Assembly: GCA_007133065.1 (NCBI GenBank)
Contig: SLNJ01000008.1
Location: 1-64,000, forward strand
DNA length: 64,000 nt
DNA from: Opitutales bacterium
GTDB lineage: Bacteria; Verrucomicrobiota; Verrucomicrobiia; Opitutales; Oceanipulchritudinaceae
Reading direction: 5' to 3'
Shown: in pieces, positions 10,148-19,845 of the stretch
Numbering within the stretch: the stretch's first letter is position 1
Layout of the letters: the number at the start of each line of letters is the position of its first letter
The notes under the pieces: generated by a model
Told to the model about the DNA's origin: nothing
Seen by the model: only the letters and a program-made list of their open reading frames with translations
Databases searched by the model: none
Program-made: the position numbers and the translations under genes

Positions 10148-10206
10148 AAGGCGCCACTGCTTAACGGTACGAACCGTCGTGGGCAAGAATCTTTCGCTCC
10201 AGGAAT

Positions 10207-11535
10207 TCAACCCAGGCGCTCGCCAAGGACCTCGAGCATCCGGCCGACCGGAACCACCTCCTCCGCTCCCGACTGCATGTCGCGGATCTTTGCCGCTCCC
10301 AATCGAACCTCCTCCTCACCGAAAATCACCGCAAACCGGGCTCCCGAACCACCGGCAAACCGAAACTGCCTGCCGAAGCCCGTATCGCGCAATGCGTATT
10401 CCACCCGGTACCCGGCCTCGCGCAACGCGGTCGCCCCGCGCAGAGCGGCCGCCCGGGCATCCCCCGGACCGGCCACAACGTAAACATCCGGCATCGAGAC
10501 ATACGCCGGCAAGAGACCCTTCTCATCCAACAGGTCGCTCAGGACCACATCCCCGAGTCCGAACCCCACCGCGGGAAGGGCCGGATAGCCGAGTTTCTCC
10601 ACCAGGTGATCATAACGTCCCCCTCCCGCAACCGCCCGACCGCGGGTCTCGCCCTCACCCCGCTCGAAAACCTCAAAGACAAAGCCGGTGTAATAGGCAA
10701 GACCGCGAACCACTCCAAGATCCAGCCGAACCATATCCGCGACACCGAGCGCTTCCAGCGACGCCAGCAAAACCTCCCACTCCGCCAGGCGCCCCTCCAG
10801 CAAAACCCCGGCTTCAGAGTTGCCGCCATGCCCGGATAACTGCGACCGCAGTGCCCCCAGATCGCGAATCCGCGCGAGCGCCTCAACCCGGATGAGGAAA
10901 TCGGAAGCCTCGGCGCCCAACCATGGCTCCAGCTTGCGGATCGTCTCGTCGCGACCCTGGCGTTCCATCTTGTCGATCACCCCAAGAACACCCCCGGCCG
11001 ACGCCGCGTCCAATCCCATGGCTGCCAGGTAATGCATCCACAGGGTCCGGTCCGAGAGTCGCACCACCACATCGTCAGCTCCCAGGCCAAGCGCCCGCAA
11101 CACCGCGACCAGCAGAGCGATCAACTCGGCGTCCGCCCCGGGGCCAGCCTCACCGAGAATATCGCAATTGAGTTGATAGTGCGAGCGCAACCGCCCCTTC
11201 TGGGGCTTTTCATAGCGGAAATTCTCTCCGATACAATACCATTTGACGGGACGCTTCAGGCTGTTGGCGCGCGCGCCCGCCATCCGGGCCAGGGAGGGCG
11301 TCAACTCCGGCCGCATAGCGACCTCCCGTCCGCCCTTGTCACGAAAGTTAAAGAGCTGATCCACGATCTCAGCCCCGCTTTTCTCAACGTACAACTCGAG
11401 CGGTTCCAACAGTGGGGCGTCATACTCCTGGAATCCAAACGAAACCGCCGTCCGGCGCCACACCTGGAACAGATGATTGCGCCGGGAGCACTCGGACGGG
11501 TAAAACTCCCGAAAACCGGGCAGGCTTTCAAACAT
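10207..11535 (-). CDS. hisS: Histidyl-tRNA synthetase
   Basis: A 442-residue class II synthetase that charges tRNA-His. The histidine-binding segments are clear: NFRYEKPQKGRLRSHYQLN (the class II motif 2 loop) and GLAYYTGFVFEVF with AGGGRYDHL. Motif 3 reads VGFGLGDVVL. The C-terminal anticodon-binding domain covers roughly residues 340-442. It follows the HU/IHF gene on the same strand by 42 bases. Confidence 0.9.
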   Translation of the reverse strand: MFESLPGFREFYPSECSRRNHLFQVWRRTAVSFGFQEYDAPLLEPLELYVEKSGAEIVDQLFNFRDKGGREVAMRPELTPSLARMAGARANSLKRPVKWYCIGENFRYEKPQKGRLRSHYQLNCDILGEAGPGADAELIALLVAVLRALGLGADDVVVRLSDRTLWMHYLAAMGLDAASAGGVLGVIDKMERQGRDETIRKLEPWLGAEASDFLIRVEALARIRDLGALRSQLSGHGGNSEAGVLLEGRLAEWEVLLASLEALGVADMVRLDLGVVRGLAYYTGFVFEVFERGEGETRGRAVAGGGRYDHLVEKLGYPALPAVGFGLGDVVLSDLLDEKGLLPAYVSMPDVYVVAGPGDARAAALRGATALREAGYRVEYALRDTGFGRQFRFAGGSGARFAVIFGEEEVRLGAAKIRDMQSGAEEVVPVGRMLEVLGERLG

Positions 11536-11577
11536 GCAACCTTTGCTTGGCGAACCGTAATTCGTCGAAACCAGACC

Positions 11578-11892
11578 CTATTGGCTGAACTGGTCCAGGT
11601 TGAGGCTCTTCAGCTCGGACTTGAGTTCCTTGCCGGCCTTGAATTTGATCACCGCCCGCGTGGGGATGACCACGTCCTTCTCAGGCTTGTTCGGGTTCCG
11701 GCCGATCCGGGATTTGCGGATCTGAACCTCGAACACCCCAAAATTCCTCAGTTCAACATTGCGTCCTCGCGCCAAAGCGTCCGCAATTGTGTCGAGCGTG
11801 AGCTGCACGACTTCTCGAACTTCCTTTTGCGGAAACCCGGTCTTGTCATATATGGACAGTACAATATCTCTCTTCGTCAAATTCCCGGACAT
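11578..11892 (-). CDS. HU/IHF-family DNA-binding protein
   Basis: A 104-residue nucleoid protein of the HU/IHF family, which bends DNA as a dimer. The N-terminal helices (LTKRDIVLSIYDKTGFPQKE) lead into the signature FGVFEVQIRKSRIGRNPNKP, the beta-arm carrying the DNA-intercalating proline. The tail VIKFKAGKELKSEL resembles IHF-alpha more than HU. It is divergent from the ClpX-like gene across 101 bases that hold a strong promoter for the latter. Confidence 0.88.
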   Translation of the reverse strand: MSGNLTKRDIVLSIYDKTGFPQKEVREVVQLTLDTIADALARGRNVELRNFGVFEVQIRKSRIGRNPNKPEKDVVIPTRAVIKFKAGKELKSELKSLNLDQFSQ

Positions 11893-11896
11893 AGCG

Positions 11897-11925
11897 TTTA
11901 CAAGTTGGGGGAGGTCGGTTATAAT
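11897..11925 (+). promoter_or_regulatory. Sigma-70-type promoter of the ClpX-like gene
   Basis: TTTACA at 11897-11902 and a perfect TATAAT at 11920-11925 are separated by 17 bases, the ideal spacing. It points to the unfoldase gene starting at 11994, giving a leader of about 60 bases. The -35 lies within a few bases of the start of the divergent HU/IHF gene. Confidence 0.75.
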
Positions 11926-11993
11926 CCTGTAAAAGTGATTAGCTATCTGATACTTCTGGAATAGTCAAGCCCTCCGGTTGAGAAAAAATTCAC

Positions 11994-13622
11994 ATGAGCG
12001 ATAAAGAATCAACGTCCCCTTGGGAGGACATTCAAAAGCAAGTGCAGGATGCCCTGCGCTCTGGACATGCACCCCCGGGCATGGGAGCCATGCGCCCCGA
12101 AGCCACCGCCGGCGAATCGCCCCCCCCCGCCGATGATTCCAACGATGATGAATCGGAGGAGACGCTCCGGCGGATCCGGGAGTTCAACCTGAAACCGCGT
12201 GAGATCCGCGATCACCTGAACCGGTTCGTAATCCAGCAGGAGGCGGCAAAGAAGGTGCTCTCGGTTGCAATCTGCGATCATTACAATCACGTCCGACAAT
12301 GCCTTGAGGATCCGGACCTGATCGAGCGGGACTACCAGAAACAGAACATCATCCTGCTCGGTCCGACCGGAGTCGGAAAAACCTACATCATGCGCTGTAT
12401 CGCACGCCTTATCGGGGTGCCGATGGTTAAGGCCGATGCCACGAAGTTTTCTGAGACGGGCTACGTCGGGTACGACGCCGAGGACCTGGTGCGCGATTTG
12501 GTCAAGCTCGCTGGCGGCAATCATGAGCTGGCTCAATACGGCATCATCTACATTGATGAAATCGACAAGATCGCATCCACCGAAAAATCCGGTGGTCGCG
12601 ATGTTTCGGGTCGCGGGGTCCAGGTCAACCTCCTCAAGCTCATGGAGGACGCCGAGGTAAACCTCTTCTCCCCCACCGACATGATGGCCCAGATGCAGGC
12701 GGTCATGGAGATGACCCGGGGCGGCAAAGCGCGAAAGAAAACCATCAACACCCGTCATATTCTCTTTATCGTCAGCGGTGCGTTCGACGAACTCGGTGAA
12801 TCGGTGAAGAAACGGATGCTCGCCAACCAGATCGGGTTTTCCACGACCGCGCGGGACGACGATCGCGATCCGGCCGAATTTCTTCACCATGTCGACACCG
12901 CTGATTTTATAAACTACGGGTACGAACCGGAATTCATCGGGCGCCTGCCCGTACGCGTGGCATGCGAACACCTGCGCTCCGAAGACCTCGCCCGGATCCT
13001 CACATCCAGCGAGGGCAGCCTCCTTGAACAATACCGGCTCGACTTCAAAGGCTATGGAGTCGACTTCAAGATCACACCCGAAGCAATTCAGGAGGTCGCG
13101 AACCGCGCCCACTTGGAAAAAACCGGTGCCCGCGGCTTGATGACCGTGCTCGAACGGATCTTTCGCGACTTCAAATTCGAGTTGCCCTCGACCGCAGTAA
13201 AACAGTTCGAGGTCACAACCGAAACCGTCGCCGAACCGCAATCCACGCTGAAGCAACTGCTTCTTGACAACCAGCAGGGCCAGCGCGAGGTCCTCAAATC
13301 CGAGATCGAACAGTTCGCAGAACGATTTGGAAATGAACACGGCATCCGGCTGGCTTTCAGCGATGACGCCTGCGATGTACTCATCGACGCCTCCGTCGAA
13401 CAGGACAAGTCCATCCGGGCCCTCTGTGAAGAGCGATTCCGCGACTTCCAGCACGGGCTCAAGATCATCGCCCGAAACAGCGGTCAGGAGAGCTTTCGGA
13501 TCGAGGGGGCGATGGCGCGCAATCCCGACAAGGAGCTCTCCCGCCTCGTTGTGGAAAGCTTTCAGAATCACGCCGACAAGGACGGCGATGAGCCCGAACC
13601 GCAACCCGGCCCCCCCCGCTGA
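11994..13622 (+). CDS. ClpX-like AAA+ unfoldase without zinc finger, extended C-terminus
   Basis: A 542-residue AAA+ protein of the ClpX type. It has Walker A GPTGVGKT (123-130), the pore loop GYVG (156-159), Walker B IIYIDEI (184-190), the ClpX-like [15 protein letters not shown], and sensor 2 TGAR (377-380). An IGF triplet at 280-282 sits where ClpX carries its ClpP-docking loop, so partnership with ClpP is likely. The N-terminal zinc-binding domain of ClpX is absent and replaced by an acidic, proline-rich stretch. After the first small domain (354-395) a second similar unit follows at 449-489, which standard ClpX lacks. It overlaps ubiE/menG by one base. No clpP is visible here. Confidence 0.85.
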   Translation: MSDKESTSPWEDIQKQVQDALRSGHAPPGMGAMRPEATAGESPPPADDSNDDESEETLRRIREFNLKPREIRDHLNRFVIQQEAAKKVLSVAICDHYNHVRQCLEDPDLIERDYQKQNIILLGPTGVGKTYIMRCIARLIGVPMVKADATKFSETGYVGYDAEDLVRDLVKLAGGNHELAQYGIIYIDEIDKIASTEKSGGRDVSGRGVQVNLLKLMEDAEVNLFSPTDMMAQMQAVMEMTRGGKARKKTINTRHILFIVSGAFDELGESVKKRMLANQIGFSTTARDDDRDPAEFLHHVDTADFINYGYEPEFIGRLPVRVACEHLRSEDLARILTSSEGSLLEQYRLDFKGYGVDFKITPEAIQEVANRAHLEKTGARGLMTVLERIFRDFKFELPSTAVKQFEVTTETVAEPQSTLKQLLLDNQQGQREVLKSEIEQFAERFGNEHGIRLAFSDDACDVLIDASVEQDKSIRALCEERFRDFQHGLKIIARNSGQESFRIEGAMARNPDKELSRLVVESFQNHADKDGDEPEPQPGPPR

Positions 13623-14329
13623 TGCCTGAAAGCGCAGCCGTCCGCGACATGTTTGCCGATATCGCGGGTCGTTACGACCTCGCGAACCATGTACTGAGCG
13701 GCGGACTCGACCTCCATTGGCGGCGAATTCTGGTTGCACGGGTACGCGAAGTCGCTCCGCGGCGGGTCGCCGACCTTGCCACCGGCAGCGGCGACGTCGC
13801 CCTCGCCCTGCGCCGCGGCCTTCCCATGGACACCGAAATCATCGGATTGGATTTCTGCTCCCCCATGCTGCAACGGGCCGAGGCCAAAAAGGCGCGCAAC
13901 CCGCGCTATGACGGGGTCCGGTTCGGCATCGGGGATTGCCTCGCCCTCCCGCTCGAAGACAACGCCGTCGACGCCGTCACCATCGCGTTCGGATTGCGCA
14001 ACCTGGAAGACCGGGCGCGCGGACTCGCGGAGATGCGACGCGTCCTGCGCCCAGGCGGCCGCCTCTGCTGTCTTGAGTTCACGCAACCCGCCCGTTGGTT
14101 TCGTCCCGTCTACTATCTCTACCTGAAGCACGTGTTGCCCCATCTCGCGGGCATCCTTACAAGAAACCGCAACGCCTACGACTACCTCGTCGGCAGTATC
14201 GGGGCCTTTCCCGAAAAGGAACGACTACTCGATGAACTCGACGCGGCCGGGTTCATTGATGTTCGCGCGGACGCCCTCAGCGCCTCGATCGTGGCCATCC
14301 ACATCGCCCACGCCCCCCCCGAGGTATGA
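13622..14329 (+). CDS. ubiE: Menaquinone/ubiquinone biosynthesis C-methyltransferase
   Basis: A 235-residue SAM-dependent methyltransferase that methylates the quinone ring in the late step of menaquinone (or ubiquinone) synthesis. The opening VRDMFADIAGRYDLANHVLS is the UbiE/MenG signature. DLATGSGDVAL is the SAM-binding glycine loop, and the second signature reads RNLEDRARGLAEMRRVLRPG. Which quinone is made cannot be decided from this gene. It is coupled at both ends, to the ClpX-like gene by one base and to tadA by four. Confidence 0.9.
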   Translation: MPESAAVRDMFADIAGRYDLANHVLSGGLDLHWRRILVARVREVAPRRVADLATGSGDVALALRRGLPMDTEIIGLDFCSPMLQRAEAKKARNPRYDGVRFGIGDCLALPLEDNAVDAVTIAFGLRNLEDRARGLAEMRRVLRPGGRLCCLEFTQPARWFRPVYYLYLKHVLPHLAGILTRNRNAYDYLVGSIGAFPEKERLLDELDAAGFIDVRADALSASIVAIHIAHAPPEV

Positions 14330-14847
14330 AAACCCCGGCACCGCCTCCGTGTCCGTTCGAGAAGCTTCACCCCTCCGAGCTTCAGCGCGACGATGCCTAT
14401 TTCATGCAACTCGCCTACAATCAGGCGATCGATGCCTGGCGGGCCGACGAAGTGCCGGTCGGCGCGATCGTCGCGCGCGACTCCGAGGTTATCGCACGCG
14501 CCCACAACCAGGTCGTGACAACAGGCGATCCAACCGCTCACGCGGAGACGATCGCGCTCTCTCAGGCCGCCGCCGCGATCGGCGACTGGCGGCTTAACGA
14601 CGCCGTTCTCTTCGCGACCAAGGAGCCATGCCCGATGTGCAGCGGCGCCGCGGTCATGGCCCGTATCGGACGCGTCGTCTACGGCGTACCCGATCCGAAG
14701 ATGGGTTGCCTCGGAGGGGCCGCCAATCTGAACACTTTGCCGCACAGCAATCATCGTTTTCCCGTAACCGGGGGCGTACTGCTCGAGGAGTGCCGCGCCC
14801 TCCTCCAGGCCTACTTTGCCGCAAAGCGCACCACCCCGATCGCCTGA
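14326..14847 (+). CDS. tadA: tRNA-specific adenosine deaminase
   Basis: A 173-residue zinc deaminase that converts the wobble adenosine of tRNA-Arg(ACG) to inosine. The catalytic motif HAE is at residues 72-74 (DPTAHAETIAL), and the zinc cysteines are in PCPMC at 102 and 105. The tail LGGAANLNTLPHSNHRFPV matches the TadA-specific region rather than guanine deaminase. The start overlaps the ubiE stop by four bases. Confidence 0.9.
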   Translation: MKTPAPPPCPFEKLHPSELQRDDAYFMQLAYNQAIDAWRADEVPVGAIVARDSEVIARAHNQVVTTGDPTAHAETIALSQAAAAIGDWRLNDAVLFATKEPCPMCSGAAVMARIGRVVYGVPDPKMGCLGGAANLNTLPHSNHRFPVTGGVLLEECRALLQAYFAAKRTTPIA

Positions 14848-14983
14848 CGGACGCTCCAGAGTTCGGCCGTCCAGACAGCAACCCGAAAATATACCAGGAA
14901 TCGCTCCAGCGGGTTGACGAGCGGCGAATTGATGCTCTAGTAGTTAAACACCGTTATTCAGAACCTCTAACCTATCATATACT

Positions 14984-15616
14984 ATGGCCTACGAACTACC
15001 CAAATTGGACTACGCTTATGATGCCTTGGAGCCGCACATCGATGCGCGGACTATGGAAATCCATCATTCCAAGCACCACAACACGTACATCACCAATCTC
15101 AACAAGGCCCTGGAAGGTGCAGGGATCAACGCTCCCGCCGATGTCGGCGATTTGATCCGAAAGATCGGCGATCTGCCCGAGAGCGTCCGTACCGCTGTGC
15201 GCAATAATGGAGGAGGTCACTACAACCACAGCCTCTTCTGGAAGGTAATCGGACCGAATGCCGGCGGCAAGCCCTCCGGAAAGATCGCGGCGAAGATCGA
15301 CGAGGCGTTCGGGAGCTTTGAGGCCTTTCAGGAGAAGTTCACCACCGCCGGCACAACCCGTTTCGGCAGTGGATGGGCATGGCTCCTGGTCAATTCCGAC
15401 GGATCCCTCGACGTTCAATCGACCCCGAACCAGGACGTCCCGATTATGGGCGAGGCCCTTGGATACTGCGGCCGCCAACCGATTCTCGGGCTCGACGTCT
15501 GGGAGCACGCCTACTACCTGAATTACCAGAACCGCCGGCCCGACTACATCAAAGCATTCTGGAACGTGATCAACTGGGACGCCGTTGAGGAGTTCTACAG
15601 TCGCGCCGCGAACTGA
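14984..15616 (+). CDS. sodA: Superoxide dismutase, Mn-type
   Basis: A 210-residue Fe/Mn superoxide dismutase. The metal ligands are His27, His82, Asp171 and His175 (DVWEHAYY). Glycine in [11 protein letters not shown] together with the glutamine in STPNQDVP is the arrangement of manganese enzymes; iron enzymes carry the glutamine on the other helix. No export signal is present, so it acts in the cytosol. It is preceded by 136 bases without a gene. Confidence 0.92.
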   Translation: MAYELPKLDYAYDALEPHIDARTMEIHHSKHHNTYITNLNKALEGAGINAPADVGDLIRKIGDLPESVRTAVRNNGGGHYNHSLFWKVIGPNAGGKPSGKIAAKIDEAFGSFEAFQEKFTTAGTTRFGSGWAWLLVNSDGSLDVQSTPNQDVPIMGEALGYCGRQPILGLDVWEHAYYLNYQNRRPDYIKAFWNVINWDAVEEFYSRAAN

Positions 15617-15928
15617 ACCTCCGGCCAGGCGCGCAGGCATCATTGCGGCTTCGGTTGCACCCCGGCACGGGCGAAAATGCCCGTGCGACCTGGGGCATAT
15701 GCCCCAGGGTCGCGTGCGGGATTCGCGCCGCCACCCATTCCAGATTGCAGACGGAAACCTGACCGCATGCCGCTGCGGCATGCTATCGCCCAACCGCAGG
15801 GAGCGATGGCGCCGCGTCGCGCGCTTATTCCGCATCGCCTCTCCCGTGGATTTCTCCTTTACGCCCAGCGTGCCAGCGACAAACTGATGTGGATCCGCCA
15901 GGCTCTGTAGAGAACGCATATCCACCCT
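15617..15928. repeat. Gene-free stretch with three inverted repeats
   Basis: This 312-base gap holds no convincing gene but three strong inverted repeats. At 15665-15686 the arms GCACGGGC and GCCCGTGC enclose the loop GAAAAT. At 15689-15708 there is a perfect 20-base palindrome, CCTGGGGCATATGCCCCAGG, extended outward by GCGA/TCGC with one bulged base. At 15765-15783 GCATGCCGC and GCGGCATGC flank a single T. None is followed by a T-run, so they are not typical terminators. They may be repeat-element remnants, a bidirectional mRNA end, or protein sites. Confidence 0.6.
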
Positions 15929-17557
15929 GTGTTTGAAGCGACACTGATTCGAAACCTCGGGTTCATCCTGATTGCCGCTGCGTGCTTTGCTTTCGCCGGT
16001 CGGCGTATCCGGATGCCGACCATTATCGCCTACATCGTCGCGGGGCTCTGCCTTGGTCCGATCACCGGACTTGTCGAAGTGGACGAGACCCTCGAGCTGA
16101 TTGCCGAAGTCGGCATCGCCCTTCTCCTCTTTCTCGTCGGGCTGGAGCTGAGCTTCGCAAAGATCCGGGATATCGGGAAGGTCGCGATCGCAGCGGGAAT
16201 CGGTCAGGTTGTCTTCACCGCGCTCGGCGGATTCGGGCTTTGCGCGCTTCTGGGCTTCACCTTGATGGAGAGTCTCTTTCTCGCCATCGCCCTCACCTTC
16301 TCAAGCACCGTCGTGGTCGTCAAACTGCTCGATCAGAAGGGCGACCTCGACAGCCTCTACGGCAAGATCGCGGTCGGGATTTTTCTTGTACAGGACATCG
16401 TGGTGATTGTCGCCCTCACATTCCTGGCCGGCCTCGCCCGCGGGGAGACCCTCACGATCCAGTCCGTCGGTTCCGGGGTAGGCGGCGCCTTCGGCGGGAT
16501 GGCGATACTCCTCACGGTGGTACTGATCGCCTCAAAATACCTGCTACCCCGGCCGTTTGCCTGGGCCGCCCGCTCGCCCGATGTTATCTTTATATGGAGC
16601 CTCTGCTGGTGCTTTCTGATCGTTTGGGGTGCCGAGTGGCTCAAGCTCTCCCTCGAAATAGGCGCCTTTCTCGCGGGAATCAGCCTTGCCCAATTGCCGT
16701 ACAGCGACGATTTGCGCCGCCGTGTCCACCCGCTCATGAACTTCTTCGTCGCCGTGTTCTTTGTGACCCTGGGGATTCAAATCGAACTCGGCGAGGCCAC
16801 GGCGCTGTGGCGCGAAGGGATCTACCTCTCGCTCTTCGTCCTGATCGGCAATCCCTTTATCTTCATGATCATCATCTCGCGGATGGGTTACAGCGAGAAA
16901 ACCTCCTTCAACACCAGCGTAACGGTCGCGCAGATCAGCGAATTCAGCTTTATATTCGCCGCCATGGGGGTGGCCTCGGGATTGATCGGATCCCCGATTC
17001 TCTCCCTGACCGCGCTCGTCGGGCTCATCACGATCGCAGCCTCGGCGTACATGATTCTCTACAGCGACACATTGTACCGTATATGTCGACGGCTCGGCCT
17101 GCTTCGCTTGTTCCGGGCCAGACAGAAGGAGGACGACCCGTCCCCCCCGCGCCGGGATCACATCATCGTCGTCGGCATGAACAGCCTCGGACGCAAGATC
17201 GCGCAGGCCCTGCACGCAAAAGGCTGCCAAGTCCTCGCCATCGACACCGATCCGGAAAAACTCAAGGGACTCTCCTGCGAAACCATGATCGGCAATATCG
17301 AGTACGAGTCCGTTCAGGACGACTCCGACCTGCCTAACGCGCGACTGCTCGTCAGCGCCCTGCAGATTGAGGACACAAACAACCTCCTGGCATACCAGTG
17401 CCGGGAATGCAACGTCCCCTGCGCCATCCACGGGTTCGATCTCTCGGTGATCGACGATCTTGTGGAACTCAAGACCGATTTTCTCCTGACTCCCGGGATC
17501 GACGGAGCCGTCGAGCAGTTGAAGATCCTCAAGGAGAAGGGATTTGTTCCCGGATGA
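15929..17557 (+). CDS. CPA2 monovalent cation/proton antiporter with NAD-binding domain (Kef/YbaL-like)
   Basis: A 542-residue membrane antiporter of the CPA2 family. About twelve hydrophobic segments fill residues 5-385, including LLLFLVGLELSFAKI and FSSTVVVVKLL, the family's discontinuous helices. A cytosolic Rossmann (TrkA-N) domain follows from about 405 (IIVVGMNSLGRKIAQAL), expected to gate the channel by binding a nucleotide. The start is a GTG at 15929, directly before the first helix. Potassium/proton exchange is the usual activity of the family, but ion choice is not readable. The stop overlaps the start of a second, related antiporter. Confidence 0.82.
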   Translation: MFEATLIRNLGFILIAAACFAFAGRRIRMPTIIAYIVAGLCLGPITGLVEVDETLELIAEVGIALLLFLVGLELSFAKIRDIGKVAIAAGIGQVVFTALGGFGLCALLGFTLMESLFLAIALTFSSTVVVVKLLDQKGDLDSLYGKIAVGIFLVQDIVVIVALTFLAGLARGETLTIQSVGSGVGGAFGGMAILLTVVLIASKYLLPRPFAWAARSPDVIFIWSLCWCFLIVWGAEWLKLSLEIGAFLAGISLAQLPYSDDLRRRVHPLMNFFVAVFFVTLGIQIELGEATALWREGIYLSLFVLIGNPFIFMIIISRMGYSEKTSFNTSVTVAQISEFSFIFAAMGVASGLIGSPILSLTALVGLITIAASAYMILYSDTLYRICRRLGLLRLFRARQKEDDPSPPRRDHIIVVGMNSLGRKIAQALHAKGCQVLAIDTDPEKLKGLSCETMIGNIEYESVQDDSDLPNARLLVSALQIEDTNNLLAYQCRECNVPCAIHGFDLSVIDDLVELKTDFLLTPGIDGAVEQLKILKEKGFVPG

Positions 17558-19143
17558 TCGATCTCGCACTACTCCTCATCGCCGCAGCCCTGGCCCATGG
17601 TGCAGCCCGGCTGCTCCGGGTGCCGGCAATCCCGCTTCTGCTGCTGACCGGACTCGGACTCGCCCAGTATGGGCCGAAACTGCCGGATGCCCTGATGTTC
17701 AACACCCTCGAGCTCGGCCTCGTCTTCCTGGTATTCGCGGCGGGGATTGAGCTGAACCCCCGCCGCACGGGTAATCGTGGACGCTCCGTCCTGATTGTCG
17801 GCGTCACCCAGTTCACCGCCCTGGGCGTACTCGGCTATCTCTTTGCCGTATTCCTTGGATACGATTCGACGACGGCCCTGTACCTCGCCTTCGCACTCTC
17901 CGCCAGCTCCACCCTCGTCGTCATCCGATGCCTCAAACAACGTCAGCAAATGTTCGAGCCGTTCGGGCGCCTCGTCACCGGGGTTCTACTGATTCAGGAC
18001 GTTCTCATCATCGTCGGGATCATCATAGCGCTACGCCTTCCTGCCGGATATCCGTCGATACTGGAGGGAATCGGATCGGCCATTCTGCTCGGTGCTCTCG
18101 GATACGGGGGACACCGTTGGCTGGTTCCCCTCCTGTTCATCCGCCTGCATCTCGAACCGGAACTTCGGCTGTTGGCTATTCTCTCGCTCTTGTTCGTCTT
18201 CACCGCCCTGGCATGGGCGCTTGGCCTTCCCCTGATCGCGGGCGCCTTCGTCGCCGGCTATGCCCTCTCCGCATTCCCGGTCAACGGCCTGGCCCGCGGG
18301 ACATTGAGCTCCCTGACCGATTTCTTTCTCGCGGTGTTCTTCGTCGCGCTGGGCGCGCTCATCCTCCCCCCGGGATGGGAGATTCTCCGGGACGCCGCGC
18401 TGCTCGCCGCGTTCGTTGTCGTGGTGACGGTCCCGCTCGTCGCCTACATCGCTGAGCGCACCGGGCTTTCGGCCCGATCCGCAATCGAAAGCGGACTGCT
18501 GCTCTCGCAAACCAGCGAGTTCTCCCTGGTCATCGCCCTCCATGGATGGATGGCCGGCCAGATCACGGCAGAGGTGTTTTCCCTGATCGCGGTCCTAACC
18601 GTAGGGACGATGACACTCACGCCCACGCTGTCCACCGATGAGAACACCTGGAGGCTGATGAAGCTGCACCCGCTGCACTTGCGCAAACACGTCGCGCCCG
18701 GAGCGACCATGCGCGACCACATCGTTCTGCTCGGATACGGATCGGCCGCGCGTTCGATCATTCGAGCATTGAAAGGAACCAATCGCACCGCCGTCGTCGT
18801 GGATGACGACGCCATCGTCGTCCGCCAGCTTCGTGAACAGGGGATTCCATGCATCCGCGGCGACGGTTCCGATCCACGCGCACTCGCACGCGTGCACGCA
18901 CGGCACGCTCGATGCATCGTCGCCTCTCTTCGCCGACCATCCGATGCCGACAAGGTTCTGGATTACATCGCCAACACGAATGCGAAACTCATGATTCGCG
19001 TTTTTGACGAGGCACAGGCCGGGCGCCTTGAACAACGCGGCGCCCTGACCGTGCTCACGACGCAACCGACTCTTGCGGTTTTCCTGGAATGGCTGCGCGA
19101 AAACGGTTTTCTTGACTCCCCTGAACCCGCGAACCGTAATTGA
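17554..19143 (+). CDS. Second CPA2 cation/proton antiporter with TrkA-N domain
   Basis: A 529-residue paralogue of the preceding gene with the same plan: about twelve membrane helices to about residue 370, then a Rossmann domain (HIVLLGYGSAARSIIRALKG). The core helices read VFAAGIELNPRRTG and ALSASSTLVVIRCLK. The sequence differs clearly from its neighbour, so this is an old duplication or a pairing of two subfamilies. The ATG overlaps the upstream stop by four bases, which favours balanced production of both. Whether they form a heteromer is inference. Confidence 0.8.
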   Translation: MIDLALLLIAAALAHGAARLLRVPAIPLLLLTGLGLAQYGPKLPDALMFNTLELGLVFLVFAAGIELNPRRTGNRGRSVLIVGVTQFTALGVLGYLFAVFLGYDSTTALYLAFALSASSTLVVIRCLKQRQQMFEPFGRLVTGVLLIQDVLIIVGIIIALRLPAGYPSILEGIGSAILLGALGYGGHRWLVPLLFIRLHLEPELRLLAILSLLFVFTALAWALGLPLIAGAFVAGYALSAFPVNGLARGTLSSLTDFFLAVFFVALGALILPPGWEILRDAALLAAFVVVVTVPLVAYIAERTGLSARSAIESGLLLSQTSEFSLVIALHGWMAGQITAEVFSLIAVLTVGTMTLTPTLSTDENTWRLMKLHPLHLRKHVAPGATMRDHIVLLGYGSAARSIIRALKGTNRTAVVVDDDAIVVRQLREQGIPCIRGDGSDPRALARVHARHARCIVASLRRPSDADKVLDYIANTNAKLMIRVFDEAQAGRLEQRGALTVLTTQPTLAVFLEWLRENGFLDSPEPANRN

Positions 19144-19338
19144 TATTTTGTTGCCATTTGCACGATTTGTGGGACATTGACAAGTTGTTGAAAAACAGGA
19201 TTGCGACGGGCTCTGTCACTTCCTCGCCGAGCCATACCCGGACGGACCCAACCTCTATTACAGGCAGATCGAAAGGACCCTTCAGAGGCTGCATAAACGC
19301 CTCGATCAGGATGGACGCACCCGCCTCCGCCTGGAAAC

Positions 19339-19845
19339 ATGATCCGGGATGAATTTGCTGGACAATCAGACTCCATTACGGTTCGACATTATGCAAGGAT
19401 GGCCCTCGAACACGATATTATTGCGAGAACGACCGAGCCGCACGACTTTCAGATCCAACCGGGTCCAATACTGATCGTTGACGATGAGCCCGTCTTTGTT
19501 GACCTGATATCCTCAATACTCTGCGCGTCCGGATATCAATGCGTCGGCGTCCACTCCGCCCGGGAAGCGCTGAAGCGCGCGATGGAGCATCCACAGCCGG
19601 CCGTGGCGTTGGTCGACCTCAAACTCCCCGATTGCGAAGGCACCATACTCATTCGACAGTTGCGTCTCCAAATTCCAAAACTGCCGGTGCTTGCCATATC
19701 GGGCTCGGAGATTCCAGAACACGCCAAGGAGGCGCGCGCAGCCGGCGCCCTCGAGTTTCTTGCCAAGCCGTTCAACTGCGAGGAGTTGCTCGCGTTGCTG
19801 GCACATCACCGCCTTACCCCGCAAGCACTGAACACCGCAGGCTAG
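19339..19845 (+). CDS. Single-domain response regulator
   Basis: A stand-alone CheY-like receiver. The acidic pair is Asp48-Asp49 (LIVDDE), the phospho-acceptor is Asp93 (ALVDLKLPD), the switch Ser is 121 and the conserved lysine is 143 (LAKPF). No output domain follows, so it must act through protein contacts. The N-terminal 40 residues are not part of the fold, and the start may be the ATG at 19399 instead. No histidine kinase is nearby. The 195 bases upstream show no gene. The last codons overlap the end of the convergent DapB-like gene by four bases. Confidence 0.8.
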   Translation: MIRDEFAGQSDSITVRHYARMALEHDIIARTTEPHDFQIQPGPILIVDDEPVFVDLISSILCASGYQCVGVHSAREALKRAMEHPQPAVALVDLKLPDCEGTILIRQLRLQIPKLPVLAISGSEIPEHAKEARAAGALEFLAKPFNCEELLALLAHHRLTPQALNTAG

